The notes under the pieces were generated by a model. The model did no database searches. It saw only the letters and a list, made by a program, of their open reading frames with translations, and was not told the origin of the DNA. A DNA stretch of 64,000 nt from Lachnospiraceae bacterium. GTDB lineage: Bacteria > Bacillota > Clostridia > Lachnospirales > Lachnospiraceae. A program made the position numbers and the translations under genes. The stretch is from the NCBI GenBank assembly GCA_902363445.1, contig CABJAB010000002.1:186001-250000 (forward strand), written 5' to 3'. Shown piece after piece: positions 16,560-25,803 of the stretch; positions within the stretch are counted from its first letter, which is position 1, and each line of letters begins with the position of its first letter.

Positions 16560-17918
16560 ATGGAAGAAAAGACAGGATATAAAAAAGTGCTTGTGGCCGG
16601 AGGAGGCATCAGCGGGATCGGAGCCGCCAAAATGCTTTTAAAGACAGGAAAGCCTATTTTATTATACGATGGAAACGAGTCCCTTTCTAAAGATAAGCTG
16701 GCGGCGGAGTTTCCGAACGGAGAGATAGAGATCGTGCTCGGGGAGTTTCCTGATGAGACGGCAGAACGGGCGGAGGTATGTGTCATCAGCCCTGGCATTC
16801 CCATGAAGGCTCCTTTTGTAAAAAAGCTTCGCGATGCCGGCGTTCCCATATGGAGCGAGATCGAAGCGGCGTACCAAAACGCCAGAGGACGGCTGGCAGC
16901 CATCACGGGGACCAATGGGAAGACAACGACCACGGCTCTGGTAGGTGAGATTTTCAGCAGATATTACGCGAGCAGCTTCGTAGTGGGAAACATCGGCACG
17001 GCTTATACGGAAAAAGCCCTGGAGACTACGGAGGATTCCGTTACGGTGGCTGAGGTCAGCAGCTTTCAGCTGGAGACGATCATAGATTTCCGCCCCGATG
17101 TGAGCGCCATCCTGAACATCACCCCTGATCACCTGGACCGGCATGGATCCATGGAAGAATATATACGGGTCAAGGAGCTGGTGGCAAAGAACCAGGGACC
17201 TTCTGATACTTGCGTCCTGAATTATGAGGATGAGATCCTGAGAGAATTCGGCAGAGATATAGAAGCCAAGACCATCTATTTCAGCAGCAGGAAACGGGTT
17301 CCGGGAGGAGTGTACCTGGAAGGGAATGAGATCATTAGCGAGCTGGATGGAAAGAAACGGGAGCTCGTGGTGCGGACAGAGGAGCTTCATATCCTGGGTG
17401 TGCACAATTATGAGAATGCGATGGCGGCGGCGGCCGTAGCGTTTGCGATGGGAGTTCCCATGGAGGTGATCCAGACAGCCCTTAAGGAGTTTCAGGCCGT
17501 GGAGCACCGGATTGAATTTGTGGTGGAAAAGGACGGGGTCGCATATTATAATGACTCCAAGGGAACCAATCCGGATGCGGCCATTCAGGGAATTCGCGCC
17601 ATGGCGCGCCCCACTGTGCTGATCGCGGGAGGATACGACAAGGGCTCTGTTTATGGAGAATGGATCCGGGCCTTTGACGGAAAGGTGAAGAAGATGGTTC
17701 TCCTGGGCCAGACCGCGGAGAAGATAGCGAAAGACGCCAAAGCGTGCGGCTTTACGGATTTCTGTTTCGCGGATTCCATGGAGGAAGCGGTCAAGATTGC
17801 AAAAGAGACGGCAGTTCCCGGTGATGCGGTACTTTTATCGCCTGCCTGTGCCAGCTGGGGAATGTTCAAGAACTATGAAGAGCGGGGAAGAGTTTTTAAG
17901 GAACTGGTCAGACAGTAA
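16560..17918 (+). CDS. murD: UDP-N-acetylmuramoyl-L-alanine--D-glutamate ligase
   Basis: 452 aa. N-terminal nucleotide-binding domain (VAGGGISGIGAAK), central ATP-binding P-loop GTNGKTTTTALVGEI near residue 118, ITPDHLDRHGS, NDSKGTNPDA and a C-terminal domain with LLSPACASWGMF. Adds D-glutamate to UDP-MurNAc-L-Ala in the cytoplasm. Sits 15 bp after mraY and 24 bp before the SEDS gene, clearly one operon. Confidence 0.96.
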   Translation: MEEKTGYKKVLVAGGGISGIGAAKMLLKTGKPILLYDGNESLSKDKLAAEFPNGEIEIVLGEFPDETAERAEVCVISPGIPMKAPFVKKLRDAGVPIWSEIEAAYQNARGRLAAITGTNGKTTTTALVGEIFSRYYASSFVVGNIGTAYTEKALETTEDSVTVAEVSSFQLETIIDFRPDVSAILNITPDHLDRHGSMEEYIRVKELVAKNQGPSDTCVLNYEDEILREFGRDIEAKTIYFSSRKRVPGGVYLEGNEIISELDGKKRELVVRTEELHILGVHNYENAMAAAAVAFAMGVPMEVIQTALKEFQAVEHRIEFVVEKDGVAYYNDSKGTNPDAAIQGIRAMARPTVLIAGGYDKGSVYGEWIRAFDGKVKKMVLLGQTAEKIAKDAKACGFTDFCFADSMEEAVKIAKETAVPGDAVLLSPACASWGMFKNYEERGRVFKELVRQ

Positions 17919-17942
17919 CGGAACATTATTTGGAGTTGGAGA

Positions 17943-19115
17943 ATGCGGATGGGCAATAAAAGTGACGAATTAAGGAAAAAACGGAATAAACCTCAGCGAT
18001 ATTATGATTATGGCCTTTTGGCGGTCATTATCTTTTTATGCTGTTTTGGCCTCATCATGGTATACAGCTCCAGCTCCTATGCGGCGCAGATTAAAACAGG
18101 AGATTCTCTGTTCTATCTGAAGAAGCAGGGCTTTGCTCTGATCCTCGGCATCATCTGTATGTTTCTGGTATCAAAGATTGATTACCATAAGTTTGCCAAG
18201 CTCGCGGTGCTGGCATACATATTGGCGATCGTACTCATGATCCTTGTAAATTTCACCCCCTTGGGCATTGAATACAATGGCAAAAAAAGGTGGTTTGGCT
18301 TTGGTTCCACATCCCTGTTCCAGGCGGCGGAAGCGGTGAAGGTGGCTCTGATCCTTTCCCTGGCAAGTCTGGTCAGCAAATTTTCTAAGAAAATCGATAT
18401 GTGGAAGGTGCAGCTTCTGATATTTGCCATTCAGGCGCCTCTCATTTATCTGGTGCTGGATAATAACCTGAGCAGCGGCATCATTCTCTTTGGCATTGTG
18501 TTCCTGGTTCTTTTCGTGGCCAGCAGAAAAAAGGCGAGGTTTATCATAGCCGTGGCGGCCGTGGCGGCGGCGGCGGTCTTTATCACCGTTTTTTCAGATA
18601 AGATCATTGAACTGCATATCCTGAAGGAATATCAGCTCGAACGTATCTTGGTATGGAAAAATCCCACGGCTTACGCGCTGGAGGGCGGTCATCAGGTGCT
18701 GCAGGGACTATATGCCATCGGCTCCGGCGGTCTGTTCGGCAAAGGGCTTGGAGAGAGCATGCAGAAGCTGGGGTTCGTGCCGGAGGCCCAGAATGACATG
18801 ATATTTTCCATTATTTGTGAGGAACTGGGACTGTTTGGCGCGATTTGTGTCATCCTGCTTTTCCTGTTCATGATCTGGCGTTTTGTGGTCATTGCCAATA
18901 ACGCTCCAGACCTGTTCGGCGCGATGCTGGTGGTGGGCATCATGTCGCATATAGCCCTGCAGGTGATCCTCAACATCGCCGTGGTCACTAATACCATTCC
19001 CAATACCGGCATTACCCTTCCGTTTATCAGTTACGGGGGTACTTCCGTGGTATTCCTCATGATGGAAATGGGAGCTGCCTTAAGTGTGTCAAACAGCATT
19101 AAGTACGAAAGATGA
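17943..19115 (+). CDS. ftsW: SEDS peptidoglycan glycosyltransferase, FtsW-type
   Basis: 390 aa, ten predicted membrane segments starting at about residue 22. Family landmarks: VYSSSSYAA, RILVWKNPTAYALEGGHQVLQGLYAIGSGGLFGKGLGESMQKLGFVPEA split by loops, and the C-terminal PFISYGGTSV. SEDS proteins polymerise lipid II together with a class B PBP. Position between murD and ftsQ favours FtsW over RodA or SpoVE, but these paralogues are hard to separate by sequence. murG, usually next, is missing here. Confidence 0.88.
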   Translation: MRMGNKSDELRKKRNKPQRYYDYGLLAVIIFLCCFGLIMVYSSSSYAAQIKTGDSLFYLKKQGFALILGIICMFLVSKIDYHKFAKLAVLAYILAIVLMILVNFTPLGIEYNGKKRWFGFGSTSLFQAAEAVKVALILSLASLVSKFSKKIDMWKVQLLIFAIQAPLIYLVLDNNLSSGIILFGIVFLVLFVASRKKARFIIAVAAVAAAAVFITVFSDKIIELHILKEYQLERILVWKNPTAYALEGGHQVLQGLYAIGSGGLFGKGLGESMQKLGFVPEAQNDMIFSIICEELGLFGAICVILLFLFMIWRFVVIANNAPDLFGAMLVVGIMSHIALQVILNIAVVTNTIPNTGITLPFISYGGTSVVFLMMEMGAALSVSNSIKYER

Positions 19116-19128
19116 CGAGGGCGGCAGG

Positions 19129-19890
19129 ATGAGGAAAGAAAACGAAAGTAGAAAAAGGCCGGCAAAAAAGAGAAGAAACCGACGCCGGACCTTGATCGTT
19201 CTCGGCACGGCGGCGGCGCTTGTTTTAGGCGTCATTCTGTTTGCATGGACTACCAGGATAACGGAAGTGACGGTGACCGGCAGCGGCCGCTATACGGATG
19301 AGGAACTGATTTCCATGATCTTCACGGAGGATAGGGACTGGAATACCATTTATGCGGTCTATCAGGACAAGTTCCGGGAGCATAAAGATATCCCGTTTAT
19401 TGAGAAGTATCATGTGAGCGTTACAGGCCTTCATTCCGCCAAGATCACGGTATATGAAAAAAGCCTGGCCGGCTGTATTGAATATATGGGAACATACATG
19501 TATTTTGATAAGGACGGCATCATCGTTGAAAGCTCCGGTGAACGGACGCCGTCGGTACCCCTGGTGACGGGACTCCGGTTTGAAAGCATCGTCATGTATG
19601 AGAAGCTCACGGTGGAAGATGAGGGAATCTTCGGGGAGATCCTGAACCTGTCCCAGCTCCTGGAACGATATGAGATACAGGTGGACAAGCTGAGCTTTGA
19701 CAATTCGGGAAATGTGGATATTTATGTGGGAGGCATCCGTGTGGTACTGGGAAGCAATCAGTATATGGCTGAAAAAATTTCGGAATTCCACGATATGTAT
19801 CCGCAGATATCCAGCCTGTCGGGGATTCTTTACCTCAATGAATACGCTCCAGACGCTTTGAATCCTTCGTATCCGTTCATCCAGAACTGA
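19129..19890 (+). CDS. ftsQ: Cell division protein FtsQ/DivIB
   Basis: 253 aa from ATG 19129 (GAGG eight bases upstream); the frame is open further upstream into ftsW but without a site. Very basic cytoplasmic tail (residues 1-24), one membrane segment (about 25-42), then a POTRA domain (ITEVTVTGSGRYTDEELISMI) and the beta-domain of FtsQ/DivIB. It bridges FtsL/DivIC and the septal synthases. It ends 186 bp before ftsZ. Confidence 0.85.
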   Translation: MRKENESRKRPAKKRRNRRRTLIVLGTAAALVLGVILFAWTTRITEVTVTGSGRYTDEELISMIFTEDRDWNTIYAVYQDKFREHKDIPFIEKYHVSVTGLHSAKITVYEKSLAGCIEYMGTYMYFDKDGIIVESSGERTPSVPLVTGLRFESIVMYEKLTVEDEGIFGEILNLSQLLERYEIQVDKLSFDNSGNVDIYVGGIRVVLGSNQYMAEKISEFHDMYPQISSLSGILYLNEYAPDALNPSYPFIQN

Positions 19891-19979
19891 GAAAAATCAG
19901 AGGAGGGACGGAACCGGAAATATATGGAAATGCCGGAGAATCGTTTGAGAAAATTAATGGATTTTTATGAAAGTAGTAG

Positions 19980-20008
19980 TTGATTATTTTGGAAAAATAA
20001 CTTATGCT
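19980..20008 (+). promoter_or_regulatory. ftsZ promoter
   Basis: TTGATT (19980-19985), 17-bp spacer, TATGCT (20003-20008), 69 bp before the ftsZ start. Almost the same hexamers as the mraY promoter. Confidence 0.6.
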
Positions 20009-20026
20009 ATAGGAAGTAATGACGCC

Positions 20027-20047
20027 AGCCGGCCGATGTCGGCTTTT
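20027..20047 (+). promoter_or_regulatory. Hairpin in ftsZ leader, possible attenuator
   Basis: AGCCGGC-CGAT-GTCGGCT then TTT, within the predicted ftsZ leader. It is short (one G-U pair) and could be a weak terminator or an mRNA-stabilising hairpin. Confidence 0.4.
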
Positions 20048-20076
20048 CGAGTGATACATCAAGGGAGGAATATGTT

Positions 20077-21276
20077 TTGTTAGAAATCAAGATTAATGAG
20101 TCAGAGAGCTCAGCGAAAATTATTGTCATCGGTGTGGGCGGCGCTGGCAATAATGCTGTGAATCGTATGATTGATGAAAATATTTGTGGAGTGGAATTTA
20201 TCGGTATCAATACGGATAAGCAGGCCTTGCAGCTGTGTAAGGCTCCCACTGCCATTCAGATCGGCGAGAAGCTGACCAAGGGCCTCGGCGCCGGCGCCAA
20301 GCCGGAAGTGGGCCAGAAAGCGGCTGAGGAGAGCGCTGAGGATATCTCCTCTGCCATCAAAGGATCCGATATGGTCTTTGTGACCTGCGGTATGGGCGGG
20401 GGCACCGGTACCGGCGCGGCTCCTGTTGTAGCTGGGATTGCCAAGGAGATGGGGATCCTGACCGTCGGAGTTGTCACCAAGCCATTTAAATTTGAAGGAA
20501 AAACGCGTATGAACAACGCTTTGACGGGTATTGAGCACCTGAAAGAAAGCGTTGATACTTTGATCGTCATTCCCAATGATAAGCTGCTGGAGATCGTAGA
20601 CAGAAGGACCACGATGCCGGAAGCCCTGAAGCGCGCGGACGAGGTGCTTCAGCAGGCTGTCCAGGGCATCACGGACCTGATCAATGTACCTGCTCTGATC
20701 AATCTGGACTTTGCCGATATTCAGACAGTCATGATCGATAAAGGCATCGCTCATATCGGTATCGGCAAAGCTAAGGGTGATGACAAGGCGATAGAGGCGG
20801 TCAAAGAAGCCGTGTCCAGCCCCCTTCTGGAGACTACCATCGAGGGTGCGTCCCATGTCATTATCAATATTTCCGGCGATATCGGCCTGATGGAAGCAAA
20901 CGAAGCGGCCAGCTATGTTCAGGAGCTTGCAGGAGACAATGCCAATATTATCTTCGGCGCCATGTATGACGATACCGTTCAGGATGAGGCGAGTATCACT
21001 GTTATTGCCACCGGTCTGGAAACCTTTGAGTCAGAGATTCCTGTGTCACAGCCGGCATCCAGCTTCAGCTCTTATAAATCAGCAGTGAAGCCTGCGGCGT
21101 CTGCCGTGTCTCCTTCTGCACCGGTAAAACCCGCATCTGCAGGAGCTTCCGTGCCGGAAAGAAGAAGTGTACCGGTACGCCCTTCGACGACAGGATTCAG
21201 CGGCGGCGCTACATATAAAGCTCCGGAGAATAAGGGTATTACGATTCCCGATTTCCTGCAGAGAACAAAAAAATAA
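20077..21276 (+). CDS. ftsZ: Cell division protein FtsZ
   Basis: 399 aa. The start is TTG at 20077, eight bases after GGGAGG; the nearby ATG at 20072 opens only a three-codon frame. GTPase landmarks: [13 protein letters not shown] (about 19-31), the tubulin signature [13 protein letters not shown] (about 108-120), NLDFADI (T7 loop), and the C-terminal peptide [11 protein letters not shown] after a variable Pro/Ser/Ala linker. FtsZ forms the cytokinetic ring; the tail binds FtsA/SepF. It has its own promoter and terminator. ftsA is not next to it. Confidence 0.98.
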   Translation: MLEIKINESESSAKIIVIGVGGAGNNAVNRMIDENICGVEFIGINTDKQALQLCKAPTAIQIGEKLTKGLGAGAKPEVGQKAAEESAEDISSAIKGSDMVFVTCGMGGGTGTGAAPVVAGIAKEMGILTVGVVTKPFKFEGKTRMNNALTGIEHLKESVDTLIVIPNDKLLEIVDRRTTMPEALKRADEVLQQAVQGITDLINVPALINLDFADIQTVMIDKGIAHIGIGKAKGDDKAIEAVKEAVSSPLLETTIEGASHVIINISGDIGLMEANEAASYVQELAGDNANIIFGAMYDDTVQDEASITVIATGLETFESEIPVSQPASSFSSYKSAVKPAASAVSPSAPVKPASAGASVPERRSVPVRPSTTGFSGGATYKAPENKGITIPDFLQRTKK

Positions 21277-21306
21277 AAATTGAAAATAGCAGTTTCATAT
21301 GAATAT

Positions 21307-21338
21307 AAAAGGATATCTGAATAGATATCCTTTTTTTT
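21307..21338 (+). terminator. Intrinsic terminator after ftsZ
   Basis: AAAAGGATATCT-GAAT-AGATATCCTTTT with eight Ts. Marks the end of the dcw region. Confidence 0.92.
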
Positions 21339-21339
21339 G

Positions 21340-21625
21340 TTGCCATATTAAGTGATCATTCCTTTTAATGCAATAATAATGCAAATATTACGAAGGTTCG
21401 TTTGTACAAAATATAAATATTTGCTATTAATTTTTGAATTTCAAATAATAGAATCTGAGTTTTTGGCATTGTATAATAAATGTATTAAAAAAATATGATA
21501 AAACAAAAAAAGTAAAAATAAGAAAAGAAATAATAGATTTTTTAAATATAATTAGCAACATATTTCGTGATTTGGCAAATGAATAAGTGTGCAGGACGCA
21601 CTTAAAATAAAAGGAGGATAAAAAT
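21340..21625. other. AT-rich intergenic region before the ABC operon
   Basis: About 290 bp, much richer in A and T than the flanking dcw genes. It must hold the promoter of the transporter operon; TATAAT at 21472-21477 is a possible -10 but I found no convincing -35 at 16-18 bp. The ribosome-binding site AAAGGAGG lies at 21611-21618. No gene is visible in it. Confidence 0.5.
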
Positions 21626-22450
21626 ATGAAGAAAGCAGCAGCGATGATGTTGGCACTAGCCATGATCTTGTCATTGACAGCCTGTGGAGGGGGAAAGAAA
21701 GAGACGGCGGCCGGAACTGAAACACAGAATGCGTATGGGCGGATTTTGGAACAGGGTTATATGACAGTGGGAATCGATCCTACGATCGAAAACATTATTT
21801 TTACAGAAGCGGGAGAAGAAGAGCCGGAAGGATTTATTGTAGATATTGTACGAGGATTTGCGGCTGAGCTTGGAGTGGAAGTGAAATGGGAAATCTTAGA
21901 GTGGTCTGCAATGCTGACCGCTGTTAACACAGGAAAAGTTGATTTTATCGCAGCCAATATGAATATGCGCCTTGACCGGGAAGCGGAGATCGATTTTTCA
22001 GACCCCTGGCTGGTGGATTCAGCCATGGCTTGCGTGGCAAAGGATTCTGCTTATCAAAGCTTTGAAGATTTAAAAGTGCCTGGTACTAAATTTGGGATTG
22101 CTTCTGGTTCTGTCTATGAATCTATCATCAAAGAACAATTTCCGGAAGCCGAAATTGTGACGCTGCCTCTAGGAACCTGGCAGGAATCCCTGGCATCTGG
22201 CGTCATTGATGTTTCCCTTGACGACAGCATCGTATTTGCAGGTCCTATGTCTTCTAATTCCAATATCCGCCTGCTTCCAGACCGCGGAGACTCCTACTTA
22301 TATGGATTTGCGTTTGCCAGCGGAGATAAATCGGTGGAAGTTTTTAATCTGTATCTTACAAAATTAAAGGCTTTTGGAAGTTATGCCGAACTGTACAAGA
22401 AATGGATGGGATTCGAATGGGAACCGAATACACTTGGAACAGCTTACTAA
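21626..22450 (+). CDS. Polar amino-acid ABC transporter substrate-binding lipoprotein
   Basis: 274 aa. Signal peptide with lipobox LSLTAC (Cys about residue 20) then a family-3 solute-binding protein fold: GYMTVGIDPT, PEGFIVDIVRGFAAEL, DFIAANMNMRLDREAEIDFSDPW split over two lobes. It captures an amino acid outside the membrane and delivers it to the two permeases encoded next. The highly conserved Arg in the ligand pocket of this family (T-x-R-x-x-R) appears as MNMRLDRE. The ligand cannot be told. A perfect hairpin after the gene probably lowers downstream expression. Confidence 0.92.
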   Translation: MKKAAAMMLALAMILSLTACGGGKKETAAGTETQNAYGRILEQGYMTVGIDPTIENIIFTEAGEEEPEGFIVDIVRGFAAELGVEVKWEILEWSAMLTAVNTGKVDFIAANMNMRLDREAEIDFSDPWLVDSAMACVAKDSAYQSFEDLKVPGTKFGIASGSVYESIIKEQFPEAEIVTLPLGTWQESLASGVIDVSLDDSIVFAGPMSSNSNIRLLPDRGDSYLYGFAFASGDKSVEVFNLYLTKLKAFGSYAELYKKWMGFEWEPNTLGTAY

Positions 22451-22485
22451 AAAAGCTGTGTCTTGGCAGGTGATCTACAATTAAG

Positions 22486-22522
22486 AAAGCTGGCGGGTGT
22501 ATTTACAGCTCGCCAGCTTTTC
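22486..22522 (+). terminator. Attenuating hairpin between binding protein and permease genes
   Basis: AAAGCTGGCG / CGCCAGCTTT perfect 10-bp stem, 15-base loop, then a short T-run. Placed inside the operon, it would let the binding protein be made in excess over the membrane parts. Confidence 0.8.
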
Positions 22523-22537
22523 GTAAAGGGGGATATC

Positions 22538-23224
22538 ATGACATTTAACTGGAGTGTTATAGTCAAATATTGGCCAAGATTCTCAAGCGGAGCATTGCTT
22601 ACATTGAAATATGGAATTATTGCAATTATAGCTGCGACGATTTGGGGAGTGCTGATAGGAGCTGTCAGTTTTCGGAAACCTAAAGTATTTGGTCCTGTTG
22701 TCAAAGCCTATATCTGTTTTTTCCGGGAGACGCCGCTTTTAGTTCAAATTTACTTTTTGTTTTATGGCGTCTCAAGATATGTTTCTGTTTCGGCAGGAGT
22801 GATAGGAATTGCAGCGCTGGTACTTAATGACGGGGCGTTTATTGCTGAAATCATACGGGGAGGACTCCAAAGTATTGATGTTGGGCAAAGTGAAGCCGCA
22901 TATGCTTTGGGATTTAATAAATTTCAGACAATGATTTATTTTTTAATCCCTCAGGCCTGGAAAAAGGTGATTGATTCAGTGATCAATATGTTTTCCATTA
23001 TTATCAAAGATACATCTATGCTGATGTGGATTACCATATGTGAATTGACCTATCAATGTAATCAGATTAACAATTACTCTTTTAATCCGATTACTTCATA
23101 TTTGGTTGGAGGCGCTATTTATCTGATCTTTTTCATGGCGGTACAAGGAATAAGAAAGCTTGTCTATTTATGGAACGGCAATAAGACGGCAGGTACAAAG
23201 AAAAGAGGTGTTAATTTCATATGA
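22538..23224 (+). CDS. Amino-acid ABC transporter permease (first)
   Basis: 228 aa from ATG 22538, which has GGGGG five bases upstream; the frame extends upstream through the hairpin without a site. Five membrane segments and the EAA-loop region (SEAAYALGFNKFQTMIYFLI) near residues 127-146 of the HisM/GlnP family, plus the N-terminal segment FRETPLLVQIYFLFYG typical of polar amino-acid permeases. Overlaps the next permease by four bases. Confidence 0.92.
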   Translation: MTFNWSVIVKYWPRFSSGALLTLKYGIIAIIAATIWGVLIGAVSFRKPKVFGPVVKAYICFFRETPLLVQIYFLFYGVSRYVSVSAGVIGIAALVLNDGAFIAEIIRGGLQSIDVGQSEAAYALGFNKFQTMIYFLIPQAWKKVIDSVINMFSIIIKDTSMLMWITICELTYQCNQINNYSFNPITSYLVGGAIYLIFFMAVQGIRKLVYLWNGNKTAGTKKRGVNFI

Positions 23225-23883
23225 CATTGGAAGACCGTTATAATATCGTGATCAAAACTATATTGGGACAAGGAATGCCGATGACTCTGAAGCTGATTTT
23301 TATGTCTTTATTCTTTTCTTTATTGATCGGTGTGGTCTTGGGTACGATTCGAAGCTTGAAAATTCCAGTGGTTGATCAGCTGTTAGGAATATATGCTTTG
23401 ATCTGCAGAGGGATTCCTACAATAATGATCTTGTTGTTTTTTTACGCCTATCTTACAAAAGGAACACAGTTTTGGATTTCGGTATTATCCATTTCTCTTG
23501 TGGAAGGCGCCTATATGATGGAGGTAGTGAAGGGAGGCTTTTTGTCCGTTGATAAGGGGCAGTGGGAGGCTGCCAAATCTTTATCTCTGCCAATGCTTGT
23601 GACAATCATACGGATTATCCTTCCTCAAGTATTATTGGTGACGATTCCTGCTTTGATGGGTCAGATCGTTATGTTGGTTAAAGGAACTTCAGTGGCGGCA
23701 ACGATAGGCTGCATGGACATTTTGAGAAGAGCCCAGCTTTTACTGCCCAAATTTTCTTATCCATTGGAGATATATGCTTATGTATTGATTATTTTCTTTA
23801 TTATGTGCCATTTTTTAACCTGGTTGGGAAAGAAGCTTGAAAGGACCGTTGTTAAACGGATTATGGGTGATAGACATGTCTGA
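23221..23883 (+). CDS. Amino-acid ABC transporter permease (second)
   Basis: 220 aa HisM/GlnP-type permease. Conserved stretch CRGIPTIMILLFFYAYL (about residues 60-76) and EAA loop WEAAKSLSLPMLVTIIRIIL (about 116-135). Likely pairs with the preceding permease as a heterodimer. The start codon overlaps the previous stop (ATGA). Confidence 0.92.
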   Translation: MTLEDRYNIVIKTILGQGMPMTLKLIFMSLFFSLLIGVVLGTIRSLKIPVVDQLLGIYALICRGIPTIMILLFFYAYLTKGTQFWISVLSISLVEGAYMMEVVKGGFLSVDKGQWEAAKSLSLPMLVTIIRIILPQVLLVTIPALMGQIVMLVKGTSVAATIGCMDILRRAQLLLPKFSYPLEIYAYVLIIFFIMCHFLTWLGKKLERTVVKRIMGDRHV

Positions 23884-24619
23884 GAATAAGGAAACTGTAA
23901 TTTCTTTACAAAATATAATAAAGAAATTTGGAGATTTAACGGTCTTGGATGATATGAGCCTGGATGTGTATGAACATGAAGTGGTCGTTCTCTGCGGGCC
24001 GTCTGGGGGCGGCAAAAGTACGCTGCTGAGAACGATAAACGGATTGGAAAAAATAAACGGAGGGAAAATCTATTACCGCGGGACAGAGGTCAGCAGCAAA
24101 AATATAAAACAGATCCGCAAACATATTGGAATGGTCTTCCAGCAATTTAATCTGTTTGATAATTTGACGGTGAAAAACAATCTGCTGATCGCGCCGGTAA
24201 AGACTCAGAAAAAGAATAAAGAAAAAATGCTTGAAAAAGCTATGGAATATTTAGAGATTTTTGGAATAGCAGATAAATTGGATGCTTATCCTCATCAATT
24301 ATCTGGAGGACAAAAGCAGAGGGTGGCGATTGTCCGATCTTTAATGATGGAACCAGATTTGATGCTGTTTGATGAACCTACGTCTGCTCTTGATCCGGAA
24401 ATGATCAAGGAGGTATTGGACGCGATGCGCCGGTTATCCAGTATGGGAATGACTATGGTCATTGTTACTCATGAAATGGGATTTGCAAGAGAAGTCGCCT
24501 CCAGAGTCTGCTTTTTAGAAGGAGCAAAGATCCGAGTAAATAAAGACACGAAATCTTTCTTTGAACATACAGAAGACGATCGGCTGCAGCAATTTTTATC
24601 TGTGATCTTACATCATTAA
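23876..24619 (+). CDS. Amino-acid ABC transporter ATP-binding protein
   Basis: 247 aa from ATG 23876 inside the end of the permease gene; GGGTGAT lies upstream. Walker A GPSGGGKST, Q-loop (VFQQFNLF), signature LSGGQKQRVAI, Walker B LMLFDEPTSALDPE and H-loop VTHEM are intact. GlnQ/HisP type. Followed 16 bp later by the alanine racemase gene, so transport and amino-acid conversion are co-transcribed. Confidence 0.94.
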   Translation: MSENKETVISLQNIIKKFGDLTVLDDMSLDVYEHEVVVLCGPSGGGKSTLLRTINGLEKINGGKIYYRGTEVSSKNIKQIRKHIGMVFQQFNLFDNLTVKNNLLIAPVKTQKKNKEKMLEKAMEYLEIFGIADKLDAYPHQLSGGQKQRVAIVRSLMMEPDLMLFDEPTSALDPEMIKEVLDAMRRLSSMGMTMVIVTHEMGFAREVASRVCFLEGAKIRVNKDTKSFFEHTEDDRLQQFLSVILHH

Positions 24620-24635
24620 GGAAAGAAGGATACAT

Positions 24636-25763
24636 ATGAATAAGGGGTTATTGCGTTCAGCCTGGGCAGAGATTGATAAGAATCGTCTGATTGACAATAT
24701 CCAGGCGGTACAGAATCGGGTTGGGGACAGGAAATTAATTGGGGTGGTCAAGGCTAATGCATATGGGCACGGCGCGGTGATCGTCGCTAAGGCATACCAG
24801 GAATGCGGAGTTGATATGTTGGCAGTCGCCACCTTGGAAGAAGCAAATGAATTGCGGAATGCCGGCTTTACATGCCGGATTATGATGATGGGACTGATAC
24901 CGCTGGAGCTGGTAGGAAAAGCGGTGGAAATAGAGGTAATGCCGCTCATATCAACAATGGAGTGCGCGGCCGAATTTTCGAAGCAGGCCCAAAACCAAAG
25001 AAAGACGATTGAGTTGGTGATCGCGGTTGATACCGGAATGGGGAGAATTGGATTTTTGCCGGAAAAGAAAAGTATTTCTGTAATAGCGGAAATAAAGAAA
25101 CTGCCTAATATAAAAATGATGGGAATCATGACTCATTTTTCTTCCGCCGATATGGAGGATCTGTCTTATACATACAGGCAAAAAGAAAAGTTTGATAATT
25201 TCTATCAGCGCCTGCTGGAAGCAGGCATCAAAATTCCCATGCGAACAGCCGCGAACAGTCCGTCAATTTTGAGGCTTCCAAGTGTATTTTATGAAGCGGT
25301 AAGGCCGGGGACGGTCATATGGGGATGCTATCCGGCATGTGTGAAAGATCACGATACAGTAAAAGTAAGATCGGTGATGTCCATAAAATGCAGGGTGATC
25401 TATCTGAAAACAGTTGCGGCTGGAGAAGCGATCAGCTATGGGAGAAAATATATAACGAGAAGGGACAGCGTTATCGCTACACTGCCTGTGGGGTATGCGG
25501 ATGGTTATACCAGAAGCCTTTTGGGAAAAGCGCGCGTGCTGATCCATGGGGAATACGCGCCTGTGCTGGGGACTATTTGCATGGATCAGATCATGGCAGA
25601 CGTAACCGACATTCCGGGTGTCAGAATTGGCGATGAGGCAGTGCTTTTGGGAAGACAAGGAGATAAAGAAATCCCAATAGAAGAGCTGGAACAAGCTTCT
25701 GGTTTATGTTCTGGGGAGTTGTTCCATGGTTTTACCTGCAGGCTACCAATAGTAGAGGTGTAA
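24636..25763 (+). CDS. alr: Alanine racemase-family PLP enzyme
   Basis: 375 aa. PLP-lysine motif VVKANAYGHG (Lys39), AVDTGMGRIGF, the Arg-containing RTAANSPSILR, catalytic SYGRKY and GTICMDQIMADVTDIP all match fold-III Alr. It interconverts L- and D-alanine, or another amino acid in broad-specificity members. Being in an operon with an amino-acid importer and an aminotransferase suggests use in catabolism of a D- or L-amino acid rather than supply of cell-wall D-Ala; the genome probably has another alr, but this cannot be seen here. Confidence 0.92.
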   Translation: MNKGLLRSAWAEIDKNRLIDNIQAVQNRVGDRKLIGVVKANAYGHGAVIVAKAYQECGVDMLAVATLEEANELRNAGFTCRIMMMGLIPLELVGKAVEIEVMPLISTMECAAEFSKQAQNQRKTIELVIAVDTGMGRIGFLPEKKSISVIAEIKKLPNIKMMGIMTHFSSADMEDLSYTYRQKEKFDNFYQRLLEAGIKIPMRTAANSPSILRLPSVFYEAVRPGTVIWGCYPACVKDHDTVKVRSVMSIKCRVIYLKTVAAGEAISYGRKYITRRDSVIATLPVGYADGYTRSLLGKARVLIHGEYAPVLGTICMDQIMADVTDIPGVRIGDEAVLLGRQGDKEIPIEELEQASGLCSGELFHGFTCRLPIVEV

Positions 25764-25803
25764 AATTTATCAGCCTAATATTATAAATGAGGAGATATTT
25801 AAT

